The position numbers and the translations under genes were made by a program. Positions 45,428 through 54,784 of a DNA stretch of 64,000 nucleotides are shown in pieces. Every line of letters begins with the position of its first letter. Position 1 is the first letter of the stretch. The DNA comes from Haliotis asinina (Eukaryota; Mollusca; Gastropoda; Lepetellida; Haliotidae). The notes beneath the pieces are model-generated. The model was given only the letters and a program-made list of their open reading frames with translations, did no database searches and had not been told where the DNA came from. The stretch lies in contig NC_090280.1 of NCBI RefSeq assembly GCF_037392515.1, positions 73,954,504 to 74,018,503 on the forward strand, in the 5' to 3' direction.

Positions 45428-45706
45428 CGACCCGTGAAGGTCCTGGGGTAGGATAGGCCTTCAGCAACCCAAGCTTGCCACAAAAGGCAACTATGCTTGT
45501 CGTAAGAGGTGACAATCAGGATCAGGTGGTAAGGTTTGCTGACTTGGTTGACACATGTCATCAGTTCCCAATGGCACAGATCGATGCTCATGCAGTTGAT
45601 CACTGGATTGTCTGGTCCAGACTCGATTATTTACAGACTGCCGCCATATAGCTGGAATATTGCTCAGTGTTTTGTAAACTAAACTCACTCACTCACCCTT
45701 CAGTTC
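45428..45706 (+). repeat. R2-family repeat inserted in a zinc-finger coding exon
   Basis: A near-complete copy (ACCCGTGAAGGTCCTGGGGT ... TAAACTAAACTCACTCACTC) flanked by CCTTCAGCTCAC and CCTTCAGTTCAC, an apparent 12-bp target-site duplication. The duplicated sequence is part of the last C2H2 finger of the minus-strand gene (..SSELK / RELKDHMRSH..), so the insertion splits that finger. On the gene's strand, the repeat begins GTGAGTGAGTGAG directly after CTGAAGG, an exact donor-like sequence. Confidence 0.85.
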
Positions 45707-46719
45707 ACTTGACTGTGTGAATGTCTCCTCGCTCTGGCTGCACGAGAAAGGTTTTTCTTCCTTGTGAGTCCTCATATGTCGGTTAAGGTTTCTTTGGATT
45801 GAAAATGTTTTCCCACACCCTCTGTGCTTGCACGAATAAAGTTTTTCTTTACTGTGAACACTCATGTGTTTTTTAAGGTCACTTGGCTGTTGAAACATTT
45901 TCCCGCACTCATCACATGGAAAAGGGTTGGCTTTTCTGAGGCACCTGTGTGTCCTCTGTTCACCTTTAGTCTTGAATTCCTTTCCACATTTAGTAGACTT
46001 TGTGACTTTCTTGTCTTGATTCTGTCCATGTTTCTCTGACCTAGTGGTTTCTGTTGATGTCCCCTCACCTCTGTTGTTTCTGTCTTCATTGATGCCATTG
46101 TCCTGGATGTTAACTTCAGGACAGTCTTTGCTCTGTTCGTGGCTACTTGTCTCCTCAACAATGTAATGCATGTTAATGTCCTTTCTGTCCATGTTCCCCA
46201 TCTTAGTCCCTATCTCCCCAATAAATTCACATGTGTTAATGTCCTTTGTGCCTGCGTCCTCTACCTGGGTCCTAATCTCTGTGCAAAAGTCATGTGTGTT
46301 AATGTCCTTTGTATCTGTGTCCTCTACCTTGGTCTCTACCTCCCCAAATATGCCATGGGTGTTAATGTCCTTTGTGTCTGTGTCCTCTATCTCCTCCAAA
46401 ATGTCATGGGTGTTAACGTCCTTTGTGTCTGCATCTTCTGTCTCAGTCTCTAGTTCCCTAGTGATGTCATGCATGTTAATGTCCTTTGTGTCTTCATCCT
46501 CTTCTTGGGGTTCTATCTTCCCAATAATGTCACATGTGTTAATGTCTTCACTGTTCTGGTTTCCTACGTCCTCAACAGTATCATGACTATCAGCACCATG
46601 AGAGTTCACCCTGTTCCCCAACTGAACTGTGAGTGTTCCCCCATGCATGTTCTCGATATGTTTCCACAAGGACATGATGGATGAGAACTCAAGGTCACAA
46701 CTGTCACACGGGTGGCTAT
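45689..46719 (-). CDS. C2H2 zinc-finger exon with acidic repeat linker
   Basis: The exon begins at 46719 after an acceptor (CCTTTGCAG). It encodes a first finger (HPCDSCDLEFSSIMSLWKHI..), then an acidic region with about seven 18-22-residue repeats (core DTKDINTHDI). A basic stretch with a degenerate finger follows, then two canonical fingers (FPCDECGKMFQQPSDLKKHM.., YSCKHRGCGKTFSIQRNLNR..). The last, partial finger (FSCSQSEETFTQSSELK) runs into an inserted repeat and stops at 45689. The missing half (ELKDHMRSHSLM, stop) survives beyond the insertion at about 45.39-45.43 kb. C2H2 arrays usually bind DNA in the nucleus. The exon joins the 47214-47307 exon in phase 1. Whether transcripts end here or use the inserted GTGAGT as a donor to reach the 44101 exon, which would be in phase, is open. 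Confidence 0.75.
46140..46565 (-). repeat. in-frame coding minisatellite, ~60-bp unit
   Basis: About seven copies of a 54-66-bp unit containing (reverse) GTGTTAATGTCCTTTGTGTC encode the acidic DTKDINTHDI repeats of the zinc-finger exon. All units keep the reading frame. Confidence 0.85.
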
Positions 46720-46960
46720 CTGCAAAGGTGTTCATGAAAACAATATGAACAACTGGTACAGTCATGTGCATCAACCTTTCACATGGCTATATATACACCT
46801 ATAAATATAACAAAATGTATTGGGGTCATTTAGGTTACCAAAAACCATGACTAAACTAATGTCAAACAAATACTGATCTTTTACCCAAGAATCATATTTT
46901 GAGGTCTGTGGAAAGAAATAATGGCATTGATGTCTTCACATGTGGTTGATATATACCAGA

Positions 46961-47093
46961 GTGAATGAGTTGAACTCTACCCTGCTTTTAGCAATATTCC
47001 AGCAATATCATGGCGTGGACACCAAACATGGACTTCACACATTCCGGGAATCAAACATTTGTCTTCCAAGTGATGAGCAAACCACGTACCTCA
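46961..47093 (-). repeat. SINE-T, degraded
   Basis: Reverse tail GTGAATGAGTTGAACTCTAC, body CAGCAATATCATGGCGTGGA and a decayed B-box TTCCGGGAATCAAAC. It lies in the intron between the two exons at 46.7 and 47.2 kb. Confidence 0.65.
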
Positions 47094-47213
47094 CTACCTC
47101 TGATGAATACCATTGAGGGTGTGAAGCACCTTACACCATAACGATCAATGTTGTGACTAGAATAAAGAGACAATAAGCATTTCCTTTTCTTCAATGGTTT
47201 CCATGTTACTTAC

Positions 47214-47307
47214 AATCGTCATCTGACAGCGTACTGTCCAGACAGTCATTCTTTGGTCTGTTGCACTCTGGAGAGGAAGGACAATCTTCAGATGGTTCTT
47301 GTACCAC
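47214..47307 (-). CDS. acidic linker exon of the zinc-finger gene
   Basis: 94 bp between an acceptor (AATTTCAG) and a donor (GTAAGT) encode VVQEPSEDCPSSPECNRPKN and CLDSTLSDDD. It starts in phase 0, matching the end of the start exon at 62621-62662, and ends in phase 1, matching the zinc-finger exon start at 46719. The Polinton lies entirely in the intron upstream of this exon. Confidence 0.65.
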
Positions 47308-47414
47308 CTGAAATTGGAAAACCATGACACTGATAATGAATGATCTGCTATGTGACAAGGAGTCACTTGAGTATAATAGATACACTACAAAGTATATATT
47401 GCTCAATATGAAAG

Positions 47415-47735
47415 TAGTATAGGGAATGATAGTTTTAAAACACTTTCATAAAACCCCTCTACAAAGCCTTATTTACTAAATAAGGCTTTGGTTGGGCTAT
47501 TAGCTCTTGCTACTATTACCCCTACTATAAAAAAGTTGGCGGTAATTACTGTGCCTTGGTAGGAGGTAATACTGTGCCGTACGGTACGATCAATAATTCT
47601 TCTCTTACAAATCCCCTACCCGGCCCATCCCTCAAGTAGTATAAGTTAGGTTCGTCGGCTTTCATATCCACTTTATCTATGTTGTAAGTTTTGACTGACC
47701 ATATAGGATCGGTGGCTCGCTTACGGCTATCGCCC
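47415..47735 (+). repeat. left terminal inverted repeat of the Polinton
   Basis: Begins TAGTATAGGGAATGATAG. It contains an internal hairpin (AAGCCTTATTTACTAAATAAGGCTT) and extends into the 3' part of the integrase gene. It matches 61456-61776 in reverse over 321 bp. Confidence 0.95.
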
Positions 47736-48514
47736 TCGTGTTCCCCCGGCTGGTATAGATACCTCACTAAGGCCCTATCTGGTATCTGTTTCTCCTTCCC
47801 ACGCAATGGAGCGGCCGACTCTGCAACTATTGATTTTAGTTTGATAGCGTCTGCCGGTTTCTTACCGGTGAGACGGGTGACTTCATGGTTGATTGCCGAC
47901 ACCACCTTGGGTAACCTCGTGACCCATTCAGTCGATCGTTTTCCAGGGGTGGCCATCTCCCTAGCATACTGATAGCCGAACAAGCGCTCAGCCAAAGTCC
48001 TATTAAATCTCTCAACTATGGCTTGGCTGCGATGGGCTCCGGCCGTGCCACGCCTGACCTTTGTATCGTGTTTGGCTAGCAGTTGTGACACGGCACCCAT
48101 GAACTCCCGTCCGGGGTCAACTTGCAGCTCTGTTGGCCACGTCAGCGGACTGCGTTTGTATATGCGTTCGAATCCTCTGGCTACCTGGGCCGAATCTTTC
48201 GTGGCCAAGGGTTCGGCTTCCTTGTAACGACTGGCTACGTCCACTACGGTTAAGGCATACTTGTACCTCTTGTCGTGGGGTAGGAACAGTAGGTCTGCCT
48301 GGTGAACGCTATTAGGTATGTTAATACCGAACCTCCTTCTAGGCACGTAGCGTGGTGCCGGCAAATAGATCTGCCACAGGGCTTGTTTTTCAAGCCACGT
48401 TTTGGCTTCCTCCGGGGGTACTCGCGCTATTTTAGCTAGCTTATCTACTGCGCTAGCTCCTTTCCAGTACCCACGCGGGCTGTAGTAAATAGCCTCAAAT
48501 TTTTTCATGTCCAT
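47546..48514 (-). CDS. Polinton retroviral-type integrase (part of fossil)
   Basis: A 322-residue rve-family integrase. The catalytic Asp/Asp/Glu residues are seen in VHQADLLFL, LQVDPGREF and AIVERFNRTL. In Polintons this enzyme inserts the element into host DNA. The last ~60 codons lie inside the left terminal inverted repeat, so the same coding sequence is mirrored at the right end. The start overlaps the end of the polymerase region by about 20 bp. Confidence 0.92.
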   Translation of the reverse strand: MDMKKFEAIYYSPRGYWKGASAVDKLAKIARVPPEEAKTWLEKQALWQIYLPAPRYVPRRRFGINIPNSVHQADLLFLPHDKRYKYALTVVDVASRYKEAEPLATKDSAQVARGFERIYKRSPLTWPTELQVDPGREFMGAVSQLLAKHDTKVRRGTAGAHRSQAIVERFNRTLAERLFGYQYAREMATPGKRSTEWVTRLPKVVSAINHEVTRLTGKKPADAIKLKSIVAESAAPLRGKEKQIPDRALVRYLYQPGEHEGDSRKRATDPIWSVKTYNIDKVDMKADEPNLYYLRDGPGRGFVREELLIVPYGTVLPPTKAQ

Positions 48515-51500
48515 ACGCGTATGTGTTTATTCCATCAATAGCTATCCAACGTTTCGTGTCCATAGGCGACAGGGACGTCTTGTTTATAGTCAGTCCGTAT
48601 ATCTTATGTCCATCACTTCTAAGTGTGTTCATTTTATGTCTAAAGGTACGGGTCTTGAACAGGGCTTCCTTGAATCTGGCGTGTTTGATGTGTTGTTTCA
48701 CCACATACTTCTTAACCCCCTTAGCCTTCCGGATCTCACTATTGTCGGCTTTCAGTATGGAGTACATCTTAGGTCTCAAACCTATGTACTCGGCTATGGG
48801 CGTGCCAGCACACTCGTCCTTCATCTTACCTAGGACCTTTTTATTTACCGTACTGTGTAGGGTATGGGTCTTAGGGTAGTCGCTGGTGTCGTATAAATCG
48901 AGGTGTTTTTTCATGTCCTCGTACACGTCCTCGGTTCGAATCTCCATTAGTAGGGAATCCGTGTCAGTGTACAGTACTTCACACCTGTCGCCGTACTGTT
49001 TCTTGAGCTCGTTGTAGTAAAAGTCGTACATCAGGTGTTTGGATAAATCGAGGATGCTCATCCCCACGTAAACAGGCCGGTTAAATTTTATGTGGCTTTT
49101 CTTCATGTGTAGGGCAACCAGGTTGTCTGTGAATATCTTACTACGGTTGAAAGCCGGACTGGCTATCAATTTCCTGAGCTTGTCTTCCTCACTAGATCTA
49201 ACCAGCTTCACGGTCACGCGTTTCCTCAGGTTTTCCATAGTCTTACCAAACACCGAGTTATTCATGAGCTTGTAGAGATTTTTCTCAAAATCACTGGTGG
49301 CTTTTTTTCGTAGGTCTGTGTTCATTCTGATGTAGGGCTCCATCCATGGGCTCTGGTCGAACATGAGCACCCTGTGTATTTTGGTCAGCCTCATACCCAA
49401 CGACAGGTACAGCTGTAGGTTGCGATAGTGAACGATGTACTTGGTCTTATTCATTAAGTTAGGAACGAGTTTTTCAACGTCTGTCACACGTCCACCTGAC
49501 AAGTTATGTTGGTACTCAGACATCCAGTCTGTGTTAACCCTCATACGTTCGGGTGCAAGGGGATAGCTGTTGTGCGATGTGTGTAATTCCTTGGGATACT
49601 CTAAGTCAACTTCGAGGATATACCCTTTGTTCGAATCTGGTGCAACCCCCATAACATCAACGTGGGGTACCCATTCGAATCCCCCTGTAGGTAGATACTG
49701 ACTCATGGCCCAGCCGTACAGGTTGTTTGCGTCGAGGTAGAGAATGTGATTGGTTGGTTTGTTAGGATCGTAACCTTTCACGTATTGATTATTTGCTTTC
49801 GCGTATCGTTTGGATGCCATGGAAATCCCACCTCGCAAGCCTTTCTCAATGAATAGGTGCATGTCGTAATCTGTGAGCAATTCCAAATTAACTCCGGTCT
49901 TTTTAAGCAAGGCGTCCCACGACAGACCTGGGCTGGTGTAATACCATGCGGGGTCGAGTTTATACTGCTTTAAACAGGTCCGCCGAAACGTTTCAAACAC
50001 GTCGGCTAACAGCAGTACATCTGTCCTCAAGTACAGGTCGTGATAATCACCCAGGTTCTTACAACCCAGTTTATTCCATACGTTAGTCGCGTGCGAGTAA
50101 TCATCTCGTGAGACGGACGCCTCATTCAGCTTGCTATAAAAGCAGTCAATAGGGGGTAGTCTGGTCTCGGTGAACTTGGCCCAACTATCCATGTACTCAT
50201 AGGGGTACACACCCTTCCTCATAAGCAGGGGTCTAGTCTCGGCGTCTGTGTATCGATCGGTGATAGGGAAGGTATTGTTGGCCTTGACCAGACTGTCGAG
50301 TGACGACAGGAGGAACTGAAACGAGTCAATGAACCTAAGTCCGTTTAAGCTGAAGGAGATGTATCTTTCCATGTTGTTGGGGATGCACGTTATATTACCA
50401 TCGATTTTCGCGATGGCCTGCATGATCAAGTGTGAGTCGTACCCTCTCAAGTTGTGAAAGACAACGGGGATGTTTATTGTCTTAGGGTTGATTTTAAGCT
50501 TGAGGTTGCACGCGTTGTGAGCGGCGCCTCTATACTTACCAGTTATGTGACAGTGATCTCTCACCGAATCACCGCTAAGTGGTGAGTCGCACACGTGACA
50601 GTTAGTGCTACTAGCGTGAGCTAGCCTGTCGGCTCGGGTCATACGCATGGGAGCGATTCTATACAATGCATTCCTAATAATTTTTTCTTCCTCCTGCAAA
50701 CACTTTAGAAACCTTTCAGCCGCGTCAGGGCCCCTATACACTACCGGAGCTTTCGTTTCCCCGTCACAACGGACGACAATGTATCCAAACGAACAGGCTT
50801 TATGCTCTTGTGTCTTGTGGGTAAAGGTACCGGCGGCACCACTGGGGGTATCCCCCACAACTAAGGCTTTGAAGTCGGCGTATATGATATATAAGGTACA
50901 GACATTTGGTTCTTGTGGTTACTGAATTTTAGGATATTTTCACCTTCCTTAGGCATGTCGACTCGTATGGCCGTCTGCCCCACACCTTGACAATCATCCC
51001 GGTGGGATTCTAATAAATCAGCTCGACTGAAACCGTGTAGACATCGTACACAAAAGTGTTTTTCCCCAACGTGTTTCGACTGGTCGTGCAACAACCGGCT
51101 GAGATGTTTTATCCACGTGTAGTGATACTTTTCACCTCGCTGGATCATGAATATATTGATAACTTGGCGATCCTTCACCGGGCTGACCCTGTGTACTATT
51201 GTTGTGTTACCTTCGTGCCCAAAGACATTTATAGCCAGATTATTCTGTTTTTCTACTTTAGTGATCTGGGATATTGGGGTTGGTTCATCTATACCATCCC
51301 AATTAAGCCCATCGTCTTGGGGATAATTAGAAGGCCTGTTTGGATTAGTGTCAGCTGGAAATAAGGCTGACCTGATAGCTAACCTCAGGCAATCGTTTCC
51401 TCTATTCTTAACGTTTACTATGGCATGTTTGTTTCTATAGTAGGGAGGCAAGGCTAGGTATGACCCGCCTCTGAACGGCACGTAGTTAGCTATGTCTAGA

Positions 51501-52192
51501 TAGACATTATCGATTTTATCTACAGCCCACCCGGACCCCAAGTGTGTGTAGCGTTCTAGGTATTCTCGTATCTGCTGAAAACTTGTATCGATTGATGCAT
51601 CAATGGTCTCTGCATGTGTGACGACCTCTTGTTGACCTCGGAAGTAAGGCTGAACATACTCAGTGGTACTCCCAACCTGCTTATCGAGCGACATTTTCAC
51701 TGTGATCTGAAACTTGATACTTCCTAGATTATTTAGTTCCTGGTTGACCTTATCAGCTATCAGAGGCTTGATATCTATAATGTCTATGTTTCTATCAACG
51801 TGCATGCGCCAACCTCTCAAATAGTTACCTACAGCGCGCTCAGTGCTCACGAACTGTAGGTCAATAGCTCTATTCTGTCGTAATAATTCTACAAGCTGTG
51901 GTTTTCTCATACGAGAATACCCGCCTAAACCCAAATCGTGTGCCTCGGCTTTCAGTTGTTTTACAGTGGGAGGTTTTGCTACGGGGGCATGTGATAACAA
52001 TGCGGTTAACCCGGCTCTCCCCAGGTTTGAATAACCCGTGTATCCAAGCTGTTTTGCTTGAGCTTTTAATTGTTTTACCGTAGGAGGGGCTTCTAAACCT
52101 AGTAATCTCAACAATGCTGACTTCCGCATTCTAGAATACCCGATCACACCTCTCTGTTTTGCGACCCGCTTGAGCTCGCTTACAGTAGACAT
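48495..52192 (-). CDS. Polinton protein-primed family-B DNA polymerase region (part of fossil)
   Basis: The N-terminal part carries three SAP-like repeats of about 30 residues (TVKQLKAQAKQLGYTGYSNL type) before residue ~110, an uncommon N-terminus. Further on are a zinc-binding segment (HFCVRCLHGFSRADLLESH), an HNH-like CHVCD...HCHITGKYRG element, an exonuclease/palm region (LDANNLYGWAMSQYLP), and YTDTDSLLME, the YxDTDS catalytic motif of family-B polymerases. TxGRG-like protein-priming features are expected in the family but were not traced. In Polintons this enzyme copies the element. The region appears interrupted about once. Confidence 0.9.
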
Positions 52193-52250
52193 CGTGTTTA
52201 CACCTAAGAGAACTAATGTCTAATTGGTTCACAGTAAGGGGAGGTAACCC

Positions 52251-52511
52251 TTAAGTGGCTATCTTGAGCAGTCGCCTACGTTCTTTTATGTAGCCTTTTT
52301 TATTCTCGTATATGAGTTGATGTCTGACTACGTTCGCTCCGTGAGCTTTACATAAACAGTAGTGCCCTTTAACCCCGATACCACACACAGAACACGTGTA
52401 GTTAGGACTTCCCATATGGAAACAACAGAACCCCTGATTCCTGCATTTCCTACCACAGGCCTCGGTCTTCCCCATAAGTATGTATTCGCATCGGTATGGA
52501 GCGGGTCTCAT
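52251..52511 (-). CDS. small Cys/His-rich Polinton protein
   Basis: 86 residues with several C-x2-C and C-x-C pairs (CGRKC, CCFHMG, CSVCGIG, CLCKAHG) and a basic end. It is probably a zinc-binding protein. Its role is unknown; it lies between the polymerase and membrane-protein genes. Confidence 0.7.
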   Translation of the reverse strand: MRPAPYRCEYILMGKTEACGRKCRNQGFCCFHMGSPNYTCSVCGIGVKGHYCLCKAHGANVVRHQLIYENKKGYIKERRRLLKIAT

Positions 52512-52530
52512 GTTTACTTATATAGGTATT

Positions 52531-52956
52531 TTAGTTTAATTGCTTTGCAACCAACGCAGTAGCTGCTATACCCAACACTATGAAGCCCAGTTCACGATTC
52601 ATTTGTCCCTTGGATGGTGTGTAGTACTGAGCGAGTGTGGGTTTATTGAGCGGTTCCAATTGTTTACCAGTTAATAGATAGTATTCTTTCATTGCTTCAT
52701 CAACATCGTTGAATGTTTGAACGGCATGGTTTTCACGCGTGAGTTGTTCGTTAATAAAATCGATCCTCTGGAGGCGTTTTTTAGCGTACTCGGCCTGTGC
52801 TCTTTGTAATTTCTCAGTAGCGAGATCGTGTCGCTTCCTTTCTTCCTGTATTTCAGCCGCGTGATCATCTCGTAGTTTAGAGAAGAGGAAATTACTCCCG
52901 GAAAATGCCAGGGCATTCACTAACGCCCCACCAACCATCATAGCTATCGTGGCCAT
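52531..52956 (-). CDS. Polinton small membrane / coiled-coil protein
   Basis: 141 residues: hydrophobic N-terminus (MATIAMMVGGALVNALAFSG), a charged helical middle (EIQEERKRHDLATEKLQRAQ) and a hydrophobic C-terminus (ELGFIVLGIAATALVAKQ). Function unknown; similar small proteins often accompany capsid genes in this class. Confidence 0.65.
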   Translation of the reverse strand: MATIAMMVGGALVNALAFSGSNFLFSKLRDDHAAEIQEERKRHDLATEKLQRAQAEYAKKRLQRIDFINEQLTRENHAVQTFNDVDEAMKEYYLLTGKQLEPLNKPTLAQYYTPSKGQMNRELGFIVLGIAATALVAKQLN

Positions 52957-52964
52957 CCCTATAT

Positions 52965-53192
52965 TTATTTCATTATATTATCAGGTATTATTCCTTGTTT
53001 TACTAGGATGTCTTTTGTGGCCATCGCCATACCAAGGTTCATTATGAGCATACCCATATCCTGCAGGTTGAAATCTAGCTTGATAGTTGGTTGTTTAAGC
53101 ACCATTTTAGTCAACCGAGCGTACCCTACGGCTAGACTGGCTACCACTGTGGCGTGGTATGCGTCGTTGACGAACGTTTTCCCCTCAGACAT
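52965..53192 (-). CDS. Polinton small hydrophobic protein
   Basis: 75 residues with two hydrophobic stretches (ATVVASLAVGYA and MGMLIMNLGMAMA). It sits 8 bp upstream of the next small membrane-protein gene on the same strand, like a tightly packed array. Function unknown. Confidence 0.6.
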   Translation of the reverse strand: MSEGKTFVNDAYHATVVASLAVGYARLTKMVLKQPTIKLDFNLQDMGMLIMNLGMAMATKDILVKQGIIPDNIMK

Positions 53193-53219
53193 TATGTATA
53201 TGATATAAAAATATTAAAA

Positions 53220-53519
53220 TTATAACATGATATGCGGGTCGACGGTGGGGGTACCCCCCACACCCCCAACAGTGGGGGTTACCACCTCAGGTACCACCTC
53301 ACGGTGAGGGTTTCCCTCACGTGTATATAACCATGAGATAGCCAAGGCAGCAGTTACACCTACAGCCAACAACAGTCGGGTTGGGTTGGTCACTTTATGT
53401 TGGTTACACCACCGTTTTTTACCGGCAGCTACTCTCTTAGGATTCTTCTGCCTGGTTACTGTTGGAGGTACCTCCACTGTGGGGGGTACCACCACTGGGG
53501 TTTCCTGTGCAGCATCCAT
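53220..53519 (-). CDS. Polinton small single-span membrane protein
   Basis: 99 residues: a Val/Pro/Thr-rich start, a basic segment (RQKNPKRVAAGKKRW), a membrane span (LLLAVGVTAALAISWLY) and a Pro/Thr/Gly-rich tail. It overlaps the preceding frame (53437-53982) by about 80 bp in another frame. Function unknown. Confidence 0.6.
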   Translation of the reverse strand: MDAAQETPVVVPPTVEVPPTVTRQKNPKRVAAGKKRWCNQHKVTNPTRLLLAVGVTAALAISWLYTREGNPHREVVPEVVTPTVGGVGGTPTVDPHIML

Positions 53520-53982
53520 CTATACTATTATTATTATTCTTTCTCTCAAATTGACAATGTTTTGCCGTGATAATCGCCGCCGTCACTGGAGCCAACAACA
53601 TACCATATTTGTGGTACAGCCCGCAGCTGATAGAGCTCACGGTGTGTTCGATAAAAGGGTCTTTCTCGAGGTCCTCCCACAGGTAAAGTCGGCGCTCTGG
53701 TGGAATGGGAAGGAAATGTGACACAATACCGGTGTATATCTGGGTCATAGCCGATCCTATTGTCTTTGTCATTTCTGCTCCTAGCCGGGACTCGTATCTA
53801 GCGTACAGCTTATCGATTTCTTCGGCTGACATTTTGTTAATTTTATCCGGAGTGTAGTCTCCAAAGTAATGTTTGGCTTTGCCGCCAACAGCCAACGCCA
53901 CCAGTTTCTCTCGCTTGTCATCAGTGGGGCCTGCGGGCGAACCCTCCAACGACAATTGTTCGAGTAATTCCTCACACTCCAT
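53437..53982 (-). CDS. Polinton protein of unknown function
   Basis: 181 residues from the MECEELLEQLS start. The body contains KAKHYFGDYTPDKINKMSAE and a Tyr/Trp-rich PERRLYLWEDLEKDPFIEHT segment, and the end is Gly/Ser/Asn-rich. An upstream in-frame ATG (54105) would add a hydrophobic segment, but it is less likely because that part runs into AT-rich spacer. It may be a minor virion protein; that is conjecture. Confidence 0.55.
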   Translation of the reverse strand: MECEELLEQLSLEGSPAGPTDDKREKLVALAVGGKAKHYFGDYTPDKINKMSAEEIDKLYARYESRLGAEMTKTIGSAMTQIYTGIVSHFLPIPPERRLYLWEDLEKDPFIEHTVSSISCGLYHKYGMLLAPVTAAIITAKHCQFERKNNNNSIDGCCTGNPSGGTPHSGGTSNSNQAEES

Positions 53983-54095
53983 CTTATAATATAACAAGTA
54001 AGATTTAGTTTTAACTATATAATACCCGATGCAGACAAAACACAGAGAAATGAAGGTTAAGTTGCACACGACAAATACTTCAAATATCATAGCTA

Positions 54096-54146
54096 TGCTT
54101 AGCATTTGCTTAGCTTTGCTTAGCTTTGCTTAGCTTTGCTTAGCAA
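54096..54146 (+). repeat. 10-bp tandem repeat in Polinton spacer
   Basis: TTTGCTTAGC recurs about five times in a row between the small-protein cluster and the ATPase gene. Confidence 0.9.
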
Positions 54147-54784
54147 ACTATATATGCTACTGGTTGGTCGGTCTTTAGAACGAGCTTAGCGTGTTTAGTT
54201 TCAGCGAGCTGTTTCTTCACCCGTTCCCGTTCTAATTTACTCATCACATCGTTCTCTCTCAAACACTCCTCGAACGAATCCCTATCCTTGCAGTGAAATA
54301 AGGCCACCCATCGCGTCTGCTCCCTGAGGTCTTTCAACACCGAGTTGAACTTCTGCGTTAGCACCCAGACGCTGTGATTTGCATGCCGGCCGGAGAAGGC
54401 CAGGTACGATAGCATGTCTCTCTTTTTTGTTATCTCGCGATTAGCGCTGCAGTCGTCCAGTATGAACAGCGTCGGTTCCCCTTTAAATTTCTCGTGAAGA
54501 GCTTTCAACCAGTCCTGCAGGCGTGTTCCAGGGTCGATTTTGTGTACGTCAGGGTCCGTCATTACCCAAGGTCGCGCGTACGTTTTATTCATGCCTAGAG
54601 TAGGGCACATGATAACGATGTTATCGAACACATCCTTGTAGTAACCCTCCAACATATCCAACACGAAAACGGTCTTCCCACAGCCAGTCTGCCCGCATAT
54701 GATAGCGCAGTGTGGGTCAGTGGGTAACCCCAGGGGGGTGTGGGGGTCTCCCCCACTAGTAGATGGCTTGCACGAATCTCCCAT
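54140..54784 (-). CDS. Polinton packaging ATPase (FtsK/HerA type, part of fossil)
   Basis: 214 residues with Walker A GQTGCGKT near residue 32 and Walker B (LFILDDCS) near residue 105. It matches the small genome-packaging ATPases of Polintons and other double-jelly-roll viruses. The gene overlaps the end of the capsid gene by about 29 bp on the same strand, a usual neighbour. Confidence 0.85.
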   Translation of the reverse strand: MGDSCKPSTSGGDPHTPLGLPTDPHCAIICGQTGCGKTVFVLDMLEGYYKDVFDNIVIMCPTLGMNKTYARPWVMTDPDVHKIDPGTRLQDWLKALHEKFKGEPTLFILDDCSANREITKKRDMLSYLAFSGRHANHSVWVLTQKFNSVLKDLREQTRWVALFHCKDRDSFEECLRENDVMSKLERERVKKQLAETKHAKLVLKTDQPVAYIVC

